A DNA stretch of 64,000 bases from Zea mays (taxonomy: Eukaryota; Streptophyta; Magnoliopsida; Poales; Poaceae): positions 110,619,849 to 110,683,848 of the forward strand of contig NC_050104.1 of NCBI RefSeq assembly GCF_902167145.1. The letters run 5' to 3'. A program made the position numbers and the translations under genes. Of the stretch, positions 47,501 through 56,606 are shown in pieces. The notes under the pieces are model-generated. The model was given only the letters and a program-made list of their open reading frames with translations, did no database searches and was not told the DNA's origin. Each line of letters begins with the position of its first letter. The first letter of the stretch is position 1.

Positions 47501-48502
47501 TCTTTTTACTTCATTTCGAGCACCTTCGGCCTTGTCTTCAGACATTTTCCGAAGCCTCTGCTTTCTGGGCCTGAAGGATGGATCAACATTGAGCGAATGC
47601 TCGATAACATCCCTGTTAACTCCACAAAGATCATTAGCTGACCAAGCAAAAACATCTTTATTGTTGAACAGAAACCTTATCAAGGTTTTCTCCTGCTCTT
47701 CGGACAATTGAGATCCCAATAGCACCTTCTGCTCTGCTATATCCTCACATAGGAGCATGGGTTTCGGCTGGTCAGCTGAAGCAACTTTTTCCCTTCTGAA
47801 CTTGTATTGTTCACAAGCTTCAGTTCCATCTATATTATGGATTGCTTTTGAGTCTGTCCAATTTCCTTCGGCCCTTCTGGCAGCTTCTTGACTTCCATGA
47901 ATAGCAATGGGCCCTTGGTCCGAAGGTATCTTCATGCAAAGATAAGCAGGATGCAGAATTGCTTCGAAGGCATTAAGAGTGCCACGACCAATGATTGCAT
48001 TGTAAGGGTACTCCATGTCAACAATATCAAACATAACTTGTTCAGTCCTTGTGTTGTTGATGAATCCAAAGGCCACTGACATTGAGATTTTGCCGAGTGC
48101 TACAATCTGCCTTCCTCCGAAGCCGCAGAGGGGATGTGTGGCATCAAGAATTTTATCTTCGGGCTCTTGCATCTGTCTGAAGGCCTTAGCAAATATGATA
48201 TCAGCTGCGCTGCCTGTATCAACTAAAACATTATGGACCAGAAATCCTTTGATAACACAAGAGATAACCATAGCATCATTGTGTGGGTAATCCTTGAGTT
48301 GAAGGTCCTCTTGGGAGAAGGTAATAGGAATGTGAGACCATCTTGACTTGATGAAGGGTCCTTGCACCCCGACATGTTGTACCCTTCTCTGTACTTCCTT
48401 CTTCTGCTTCTTGTTGGCTGGTTCTGAACATGAACCGCCTGTTATCGGGAGTACCAGCTTCGGAACCGAAGCAGCTCCAGCTTGAATATTGAACGAAGCC
48501 AT
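44549..48502 (-). pseudogene. pol: Tat-lineage pol polyprotein, one stop codon
   Basis: A single minus-strand frame of 1318 codons from ATG 48502, only 44 bp inside the 5' LTR, broken once by TGA at 45979-45977. About 40 leader residues (MASFNIQAG) precede the protease (VLVDTGSAADIIF). RT follows with WRMCIDFTDLNK, LDCYSGYHQI and TYVDDIIVKS, then RNase H, a second RNase H (FCDGSWGTFGAGAA, TNNIAEYEAL, KTDSQVI), and integrase with its HHCC finger (H-AGLCGSH...CEGCQKC), VLDLLGP, VDNGTQF and the SNGLVER glutamate. The TGA sits where a CGA arginine codon is likely. No capsid or CCHC zinc knuckle is present, so this copy could not make its own particle. Confidence 0.92.
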
Positions 48503-48533
48503 CAGCTCAGAAAAGTGGAAGTGAGTTCACCGG

Positions 48534-48545
48534 AGGTGGGCGCCA
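48534..48545 (-). other. Primer-binding site of the Tat element
   Basis: Minus-strand TGGCGCCCACCT lies one base inside the 5' LTR. It is a tRNA 3'-end complement type used by Tat-lineage elements; the exact tRNA is not resolved. Confidence 0.7.
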
Positions 48546-48546
48546 A

Positions 48547-49160
48547 TGTTGGGGACTCGTTCTCAAATGCTATGAATTAAGAACAAGGCAACATAAAATG
48601 TTAAATGTTCATGCCCTTCGTCCGCTGAAGCATTATCTCCTTACGGATTTAATGAACTTCGGACGAAGGTCAAAGATGAAACAATTACGAAGGTTGGATC
48701 TTCGTAATTGAACTCCCAGAGGTTGTATAAAATAATTCGAGATATGAAGCATTAATAAGAAGTAAATTATAAATAATCATCATTTTCATATTAAACAAAT
48801 TTGATGTATTCAAATGTTAGATACATTTGTACCTCTGTCTTGGCGAAGAATAATTTCCAAGTGATGCGATTACAATTGCAGGAATGCGTGAATAGTAAAG
48901 GAATACTGTTCACTATTTATAGGCACAGGACACAGCCTGTGAGGAATTACAATCATGCCCCTCATAAAAATTTACAACATTGACTCAGACCTTTATGGAC
49001 TAAAAGGTCATTTTATCTTTAAGTCGGTTCGTCCCTTCTCCTTCGGATATGTTGTATTATCAAAGCTTCATGAATGATGCCTTCGGTGTCACGTACGAGC
49101 AGCTTCAGTCGAAGCTGTATCTCTTTGTAGGACCTTCGGCGACGAAGCATGGTCCCAACA
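48547..49160 (-). repeat. Right (5') LTR of the Tat-lineage element
   Basis: 614 bp with minus-strand TATAAATA at 48921-48914. Where it differs from the left LTR it has T for C at five of six sites on the plus strand and C for T at one. Confidence 0.95.
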
Positions 49161-49165
49161 ATACC

Positions 49166-49535
49166 TATTAGGTCCCATCAAATTAACCTGAGCATGTGAC
49201 AGTGATTAACATGGACATTATTAGGTAGAGAGAAAAGTGATCAAGGGCACAACTTGCCTGTGACTTGAGATTCCTAGGTACTTCACCAAACTAGGTATTC
49301 AAGTGACTCGTAACCTCGCTACTACTCGTAGCAATACAAACTAACATGCAAAAATTAACATCACACCAATCATGAGAACATATCAAATAATAATGATCTA
49401 CACATCGTAACGAGATCGTGGGTTCGAGAACCACTAAATTCGAGTTACGGTTAAAGAGTTATGATTTTCCGAAGTTTAAGTGTTGTATATAGAATAAATT
49501 GAGTGCATACTTTTTTAACCTATGTTTCATGACAA
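49166..49535 (-). mobile_element. Gypsy LTR fragment, right piece
   Basis: Continues the LTR fragment that stops at 39463. TATTAGGTCCCATCAAATTA and later words align with the LTR at 16831 (about 17970-18330). It ends near 49535, where Sirevirus gag sequence takes over, so about half of the LTR is lost. Confidence 0.75.
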
Positions 49536-49814
49536 AATAATTTTTTAGCCAAATTTCAGTAACAGTTTTTAATGTAAAAACTTGATAAAATATCCATGCT
49601 AAGAGATTCATACAAGCAATTTTTTGGCTCTAGCTTTTAAATGAATTTCTTTTTCTTTACTCGTGGTGGGTTTCTCGAGATTCTTGGGTGGTTTCATCCT
49701 TTCACGAGTGACTCTCCAAACATCTAGATCAACAGCCTCTACATAACAAGCCATTCTAGCACTATAATATGGGAAGTTAGTGCCATCGAATTGTGGTGGC
49801 CTATGGGTATCCAT
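49535..49814 (-). pseudogene. gag: Sirevirus gag, N-terminal fragment
   Basis: From ATG at 49814 it reads MDTHRPPQFDGTNFPYYSAR, then VWRVTRERMKPP and KEKEIHLKARAK, the conserved N-terminal part of copia/Sirevirus Gag. A frameshift in an A-run near 49620 is followed in another frame by gag-like QVFTLKTVTEIWLK, after which gypsy LTR sequence begins. It is non-functional. Confidence 0.8.
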
Positions 49815-49895
49815 CCATTCCTCTAAAAAGTGTCGGCTCTTTTAGCGGTGAAGCTAAAGCGATTCAAATGAGCCAAACCAAGCTCTGATAGCAAT

Positions 49896-51271
49896 TGAAG
49901 GAAACAAGTGATGCATAAGAGGGGGTGAATTAGGACTTCTAAAATTTCTCTAAACTAGGCCACAAATAAATCCCTAGAGCAAAACCTATGCAAATAAACA
50001 ATCTAGAATGTGCAAACTAGGTTTTGTCTAAGTGTTGCTATCTCTACCGCAATGTATAAGTTTCAATCCTAAACAATTTAAGTATAAAGAGAAGATTGAT
50101 ACTTAAATGTTTAATAAAAATGCGGAAGCTAAAGAGCAAGGTAGAGATGAAAACTCTCTTGGATGACACCGGTATTTTTACCAAGGTATCCGGAACCACA
50201 CAGGTTCCGACTAATCCTCATTGGTGCCCCTACGCAAAGGGTAGCCCACGTGAGGGCCAAGCACCACGGTCGAGTAACTCCGTAGAGAGCCGTGGGCCTT
50301 CTCCACGCGCAAGTGGTGCTCTACTTCTGGATCCTCTCGGACGCTCCTCGCCGTCTCCACTATCGAGCTTCCGGTCGAAAACGTCGTGGGCCTCGTTCCC
50401 TCTGGTACACTCTGGCGATCGTGACACAAACGTGGTTGTCACAATCTTGCAAGACTCTCACCCCACTCGGTACAATTACAACGGCTCATGCAAGACCCGA
50501 GGGGTTGTGTGGTTTTTCTAAACTCACTCAACTAACTAGGATTCACCTAGAGCAAGCGCTAATGCGGTCTAACTAACCTAAGCACTACGCAAAGCACCTA
50601 CGCTAATCACCAAGTGACTCTATTAAGCACTTGGGTGTTTGAGCACTTGGAAATGTCTATACTATGCCTTGGTATGTTGCTTGGGCTCCCACGCCTCCAA
50701 ATGGTCGGTTGGGGGTATTTATAGCCTCCTCCTCCAAATATAGTCGTTGGAAAAAAGCAGCAACTTTCTGTCGATGGGTACACTGGACAATCCGGTGCGC
50801 ACCAGACATGCACTGTTCATTGTCCGGTGCCTGCCACGTCAGCCGATCGTTGGGTCTGTAGCAGTCGACCATTGGATCTGACCGTTACCCAGACTGTTCG
50901 GTGCACACTGGATAGTCCGGTGCTATAGCCCAAGAGTGCCTATTGTGGGCCTCTCAGCGCAGACTGTCTGGGTGTCCCACCGGACAGGTACTGTTCACTG
51001 TCCGGTGCGCCACCAGGGCGCTGGCTGACTGCCCACTTCATGGATTTCTTTGCTGATTCCTTAGGCTTCTTTTGTTCTTGAGTCTTGGACTTCTATGCTC
51101 CTTTTATGTCTTCTTTTGAGGTGTTTCATCCTCAGTGCCTTAGTCCAATCCTCTTCGCATCCTGTGAACTACAAACATAAAAACTAGCAAACACATTAGT
51201 CCACAGGTTATGTTGATCATCAAACACCAAAACCTTTTGAGCCAAATGGCCCGGGGTCCATTTTCCTTACA
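49896..51271 (-). repeat. 5' LTR of the truncated minus-strand Sirevirus
   Basis: 1376 bp, plus-strand TGAAGGAAAC...TTTCCTTACA. Open frames inside it (for example 50096-50521) lie across LTR DNA and are not taken as genes. A TATTTATAG near 50715 is the complement of a TATA box. Confidence 0.85.
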
Positions 51272-51371
51272 GTATCAAAACATTTTTTGAGATTTCATTA
51301 AGCAAGGCCCTAGTACTCTTATGACCCATTATGAGCCCGAGTGCGCTTCCAACCCAAGCCTTCTGGGGTGT
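51272..51371. other. Flank of the Sirevirus, leading into the minisatellite
   Basis: Short stretch of old host DNA; nothing recognised. Confidence 0.3.
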
Positions 51372-51815
51372 GAGGGGCCGAGGCGCTTATCTATTAAATG
51401 TCTAGAGAACGAGGGACCTTAGGTGCTTATCCGCTAGAAGCTCCGAGGCACAAGAGGCCTTGAGGGCTTATCCATTAGGCACACTGGGGCATCAGTGGCC
51501 CTAGGGGCTTATCTGCTGGGTGTCCTAGGGCATGGGGTTAGGGGATTATCTATTAGGTGCCCCACGACACGAGGGCCCTAGGGGCTTATCCATCAGATGC
51601 CTTAAGGGCTTATCTATTAAATGCCCAGGGCGCAAGAGGCTTGAGGGCTTATATGTGAGGTGCTCTAGGGTGTGAAGGCCTTAGGGGCTTATTGCTAGGC
51701 ACCTTAGTACACCAGGGGCTTATCTGTTAAGTGTCTCAGGGCATAAGAAATCCTAGGAGCTTAGTTGCAATGTGCCTAGTGTGCGAGGGGCCTTGGGGCT
51801 TTTCTATTAATGCTT
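51372..51815. repeat. Diverged minisatellite, period about 40 bp, about 12 units
   Basis: A core (A/G)GGGGCTTAT recurs at 51385, 51425, 51466, 51507, 51544, 51584, 51608, 51647, 51687, 51718, 51759 and 51798. Spacings are 37-41 bp apart from two short units of 24 and 31. Between cores the units share a TATTAGGTGCCC-like and a GAGGGCCCTA-like half. There is no open frame and no clear relation to a transposon terminal region. Confidence 0.85.
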
Positions 51816-53846
51816 CTACCACTACATTTTACCATTGTATTAGACTATATTCTACCCTAGATTGCTTAGAAATTTACCTTATCTAATTTCCATTAGGTAG
51901 TTTTTGAATTGTGAACATGTGCAAGTCTGAGTACCAGGCCACATCAATGTTGATCCTATTGCTAATATTTTTTGAAGTGTCATCTTTGACAAGCCTATTC
52001 ACCCTCCTCTACACTTAGCAGATCATTCATCCTCATAAGAGTGCTTGTGTGGGCGTAGCTGGTGGCAGGCGGATGACTCCTATGGCATGACAGGCAGTCA
52101 TCTACCATGGCGTGTATGTTGCTGGCTTAAGTGGCGTGGATAGGACCGACATACGATGTTGGTGTGGGGTGGGGCTAGGAGCATCAGTGAGAGGCAGAGA
52201 GCGTACTGTTGGGAGAGATAGAGAAAGAAGATGTCGTGGCTGGTTGCGGATGTCACACCTTGACACCAAGATCAATGTACTAGGTTAGCTGCCACATCAC
52301 TGTCATGTCACCATAGACCATGGCACTAAGTTGTTTTATCTCCACGTCGTGGCCTAAGTCGTCGACCCCTAGGCCCTAGGGTCTAAGTTGAGATTTTATC
52401 TAGCAAAGATGTAAATGTAATTCTTTGACCAAGAATGGTTAAATAAATCTAGGAATGGCCGCCTTGACCACTAAAAAATGGTATAATCAGACCATTTTGT
52501 AGCTACCCCTTTCTAGCAGAGGTTGAGCTTGCCAGTCGTGAGAAGTAGAGACCAAGGCCCTGTGCCAAGCCTCTAGAGCTAATCAGGGGCGAATCCACAT
52601 GGGGGGCAAAGGGGGTCATGGCCCGCCTCAAATTTTAATGCTTCTTACACTCAATGTTCATTTACTGTTAATTATAAAAAATAAAAGTTTTGGATTGACT
52701 AAACCAGTTCCGTCTAGGGCCTCCTAGTTAGATCAGTCTAGTCCTCCTGATTCTCGTCCTCCTCCTCGGTCCAGTCCTTGCATCTATATATTTGATCTCG
52801 TTCTTCCCGACACCACCCGAACCAATCCACCTTGATGCCCCAACCCCACACCCTACGTGGTGTCCCCTACCCCCTTCTCGATGCCCCACCCTGCTCATCA
52901 TTGTCACGATGCAGGCCCACTCAATAGGCCCGATCTCGCTCATCACGACCCATCCCCAACACTTAGTGAGCTTAGCGAACTAGTGAGCGTTGGCTCTCTG
53001 ACGGAGGGGTCGCCTGACCTGGCCCCTTTCGAATGCCCCACCCTTTGAGGAGATCGACATTCGATAAGGTACATATAGTTTCGATTTAGTCAGCAAGAAC
53101 TTAGCGATACGTTTGCTTCTTTTGATCATATGGTTTTCTTCTTTAAACTTGTCGCGTATTGATATAAAACTTTAATTCTATGTAACACTAGTTGCTTTAC
53201 GGGTTTGCTTGATTTTGTTATACGGTCTTCTTGGCCTCTCGTGAATTCTCGTCCTGCGTCCTCCATTGGAGCTAAATATTAGTTAGCTAATAAGTTACTA
53301 GCTGGCTTTAGCTGGGTTGCAACATCTAACAACTAATAGCTATCTAAGAGGTATAACTAACAATTAGCTGGTCTATTAACTGACTCGTTCTAAACCTCTC
53401 AGCTAATTTTAGCTGCTAAATATTAGTTTTAGAGGTTTAGAACAGTACCTAAGTTAACTCTAGTAAGACAACTAGTTGAGCCGTCAAAACGAAATTTGAA
53501 GGCTTATTAAGGCGAAAATAGAGGTTCATCAGGACAAATTGTTGCTTCAATCGTTTTCTTGCTCCTCTGCCCACGTATGTCACCCTATTTCTCTATTGCG
53601 CTCATCGCCCACACCCCTGTTGAGACCGGGCCGCCGACACATGGCATGCCTATCGGGTCACCCGCACACACGGCGCACCCACCCAGGCCGTCGAGCCCGA
53701 CACACGCGCCTAAACGCATAACAATGGGCTTTAGGTCTCTTGGGCCAACACTCCTCCCCAAAAAAGGTAGCTCGTTATGGGGTTGCACCCTCAACCATAT
53801 AAACCATGTTTGCTTCTCCACAACACACAATGTGGTACTAATCTTA
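51816..53846. other. Unrecognised intergenic DNA
   Basis: About 2 kb with no convincing gene. 53270-53440 is rich in AGCTAA/TTAGCT words in both orientations, as in some MITEs, but ends are not defined. 52580-52620 (GGGGCGAATCCA and a G-run) recalls a hAT terminal region without a matching other end. Confidence 0.35.
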
Positions 53847-55519
53847 TGTAGGATCTAGGACACCGGCTAGAGGGGGGTGAATAGACGGTTTTGACTAAAA
53901 TAAAAAACACTAGAGAAATTTAATCAATATGACAAGAGGTACAAATTCTCTAGTGACAACAAGTAAGCAATCTATGAGAAACAACTATGGTAATTGTATA
54001 AAAGAGAGACAATACATGAAATACTAATTACTTGCACGGTAATAAGTAATGTAAGAAGAGAAAGACACCAGATTTTATCACGTGGTATCGGTGATTTACC
54101 GATCACCCCTAATCCCCGTTGAGGTGGACTTCAAGCTCTCACTTGCTCCTCTACCAAGACACGGCTTGATCTTTGAGCCAAGTGGACAAGAAATCTCTCA
54201 ATACCTCGTTTCCACTAGAGTCGCCTTTGCTGCTCCGGCGAGGTAGGCGTGAACCCTTCACAATTGACACTGCGGCTCCTCAACAATCTTCTTGAAGAGC
54301 TCGATGGAGACAACACCCGAGCCGTCTAGGAGGCGGCAACCTCCAAGAGTAACAAGTTGATGACGCTTTCCCGGTATACCACCTAGTGCCTCAAGAATCA
54401 CCAATGGATGCAAATGCACTAGGAGCTCTCAATATCTCACTAGAATGCAATCTCAAGCAAGGAGTGTGAGAGAATGAGTAGGAGGATCACAAATGAGCTC
54501 AAAGTGTGCAAGGAATGGCCAAGAGAGCCCTCACACACGAGCTCCCCTTCTATTTATAGTCCACTTCACATTTCTAACCGTTATGTGCAACTAGCACAAC
54601 TTCTGTGCACACGCGGATGGTCCGCGCCCTTAGGCCGGATGGTCCGCTAGATTTCCTGTTTTAAATATGTCAGAGCTGTCTGAAAAGGTGAAGTCCGGAC
54701 AGTCCGCCAACCTTGGCCGGACCGTCCGAGACCTGGCAACATGGAGCACGAGAGCTCTGACCACGATGAGCTAACACACGCAGACTGTCCGCCATACAAG
54801 GCCGGACGGTCCGCGACCTGGGAGTTAGTACTGATCGGGCTCAGGCCCCGGATAGTCCGTAGTACAAGTACCCAAAAACACACAGTCCCTGCCCAAACTA
54901 ATTTGGCACCTGCGGACGGTCCGCCGACCCCGGCCGAACAGTCCGCACAATTATACAGGGACAGTGCAGAGGGCGATCCTCTCTGGTCAGGACTACGGAC
55001 GGTCCGGCCCCAAGGCCCGGACGGTCCACAGTACAAACATACAGGACCAGTCCGAAGTGAACAAACTTTGGACACCTCTGGATAGATCGCAGACGGTCCG
55101 GCCACTTGGCCCGGACGGTCCGCCAACCCCATGACTTAGCAACTTTTCAAACACGTTTTCGAAAAGATTTTTAACTCTCAAAACCAAAAGCGTTGTTAGA
55201 CCTCATGCAAATGCAAACACTTGATGCTCTATGAGGCATTAAGTTTTACACAAACCAGAGTCATTGACCCCTCTTAATAGTATGACCATCTAGCCTACTA
55301 ATCCGGTCAAATGTCTTCTCTAAACTCCTGGAGACCGGCAAAAACAAAAACCTATGTTATACCTTTGCCTTCACTTGATCCACAACCAATGCTTATAAAT
55401 CTCCAAGATTTTCTGTTCTCTGTGGTCCAACCTGCATTCTTATTTCTCTAAGAACTGTTAGTCCACAAATAGTTGTCATTAATTACCAAAACATCACTAA
55501 GGGGCCTAGATGATTCACA
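53847..55519 (-). repeat. 3' LTR of the minus-strand Sirevirus, palindrome-rich
   Basis: 1673 bp, plus-strand TGTAGGATCTAGG to GATGATTCACA. Between 54610 and 55130 it holds over a dozen CGGACGGTCCG-like near-palindromes, mostly in pairs some 15-25 bp apart with GGCC or CCGACC between. These create open frames on both strands that are not genes. Confidence 0.85.
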
Positions 55520-56099
55520 ATCTCCCCCTTTTTGGTAATTGATATGACAACACTACACATTTTATCCAAGAGAGCTTTTGATTTTCAAATATTCCTCATA
55601 CCCTAGGTATAAGAAGGATTTTAGAGATGAGTTTCAAAAGACTTATCTTGATTTGAAGTTCCATCTGAGAGATAGATAAGTCTCAACAAAACTCAGAGTG
55701 TAGGAATAGCTCCCCCTATATGTGTGCATGATATTTCTAGTTGAAGATATGACACACATAATCAATCGGAGTTTTGATGGAGATCTTCCTACAATCATGG
55801 TTATCGAGGCATACAAGAAGTATTATGTGAAATAAGCGCAACAAATTTAATCACTCCTCGATCAACCATTCACAGGATAATTCGAACTAATAGAAACATA
55901 AGATTTAACAGACATAGTTTGATCCACAAAATATCACCAGACATTTGTCCACAAACACAAGTCATAGTTCAACAAATACATAAGACAAAAAAGTTCAAAT
56001 ATTAAACATGCATATGCAAAGTCTCAATGTCCACATGAGCTCCCCCTGATTATGAGCTTCTTCTCTCCCCCTTTGGCATCAATTGCCATGAAGGAGGGG

Positions 56100-56606
56100 T
56101 CTCACTGATCACTAGGTGGAGGGTACATGCTGTAGTAATGGGTGCTGAAAGTGTCGAAGACAGAGGAGAACTGCTCTAAGTCATGCTGGAGCTGCTGTTG
56201 CTCTGCTGCATGTTGTTCATTCTAGTCATAATTGGATCATGAACAGTGTCTTGGATGTGAGTGCGAAGCTCAGTAAGCTCAGAGTTCAGCCCATCAAAGT
56301 TATCATCAAAGTGAGTCTGCATGGCATCCATGCGCTGGTCCATATGGGTCAACATGCCCTAAAATCGGCCATCCATATGTGTCTGGAGCCCTTGCTGCAT
56401 GTGCTAGAAGTAAGGATCAAAATAGCCTGGACTAGGCTGCCAGAACTGCTCAGGCTGTGGAGGAGGTGGAGGAGGAGGCATCTGCTCAGCTGCATCAGCC
56501 TCAGGAGCAACTTCTTCATCATCTCCATCTTCTTCCTCATCATCTAGGAAAGGAGTAAGAGGTCTGGTGAGAAATCCAATCTCATTCTTGAAAGTCCTAA
56601 ATGGAG
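56100..56606 (-). pseudogene. ORF downstream of Sirevirus pol, C-terminal part
   Basis: A minus-strand coding-like stretch enters from the Tekay junction at 56606. It reads GFLTRPLTPFLDDEEEDGDD, a proline run (PPPPPPP), FWQPSPGYFDPYF, then a repetitive helix with THMDxR and QTHFDDN words, interrupted by two in-frame TAG codons and ending near 56180. It is not RNase H, which ends pol in this group, so it occupies the position of the extra, env-like ORF of some Sireviruses. No signal peptide or membrane segment is visible in the part present. Confidence 0.5.

Larger units (their letters stand above)
39464..49160 (-). mobile_element. Tat-lineage Ty3/gypsy element with antisense gene, structurally complete
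   Basis: Minus-strand element of 9697 bp with 614-bp LTRs at both ends (39464-40077 and 48547-49160; TGTTGGGGAC...GTCCCAACA) and perfect 5-bp duplications ATACC (39459-39463, 49161-49165). Pol order is protease, RT, RNase H, a second RNase H and integrase; the second (archaeal-type) RNase H marks the Tat lineage (Cinful/Zeon/Grande-like in maize). A PBS lies at 48545-48534 and a polypurine tract next to 40077. The region between pol and the 3' LTR carries a long spliced gene on the opposite strand. Gag is essentially missing. By hand the LTRs differ at six positions, all C/T, so insertion is recent. Confidence 0.93.
49535..51271 (-). mobile_element. Truncated minus-strand Sirevirus: 5' LTR, PBS and start of gag
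   Basis: Reading leftward: a 1376-bp LTR (51271-49896, starting TGTAAGGAAAATGGACC), a primer-binding site reading GCTATCAGAGC just inside it, a short leader, and the first part of gag. The rest of the element is missing. The LTR ends in the CACCCCCTCTT-type word seen in Sireviruses and carries imperfect CCGGAC/GTCCGG motifs. Flank at the right end is GTATC; its partner is lost. Confidence 0.85.
53847..56606 (-). mobile_element. Minus-strand Sirevirus, 3' LTR and 3' internal region
   Basis: Ty1/copia Sirevirus read leftward: the tail of an ORF (56606 to about 56180), several polypurine tracts (CTCCCCC complements at about 56041, 56074 and 55710), the functional tract CCAAAAAGGGGGAGAT ending at 55520, and the 3' LTR 55519-53847. 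The rest of the element is interrupted at 56607 by a Tekay-type element. Orientation is fixed by the tract and by the LTR end with its CTATTCACCCCCCTCTAG complement. Left flank TCTTA would be the target duplication; the partner lies beyond the window. Confidence 0.8.

Noticed and set aside
50096..50580. Open frames of 94-141 codons near 50.1-50.6 kb
   Set aside because: They fall inside the minus-strand Sirevirus LTR.
51826..51836. CACTACA word beside the minisatellite, as in CACTA transposon ends
   Set aside because: No matching inverted end, 3-bp duplication or subterminal short repeats were found.
53270..53440. AGCTAA/TTAGCT-rich stretch suggesting a MITE
   Set aside because: Inverted words are scattered and no clear termini or target duplication could be fixed.
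54647..55187. Open frames of up to 161 codons in the palindrome-rich region
   Set aside because: They arise from repeated CGGACGGTCCG words in an LTR; the translation is low-complexity.
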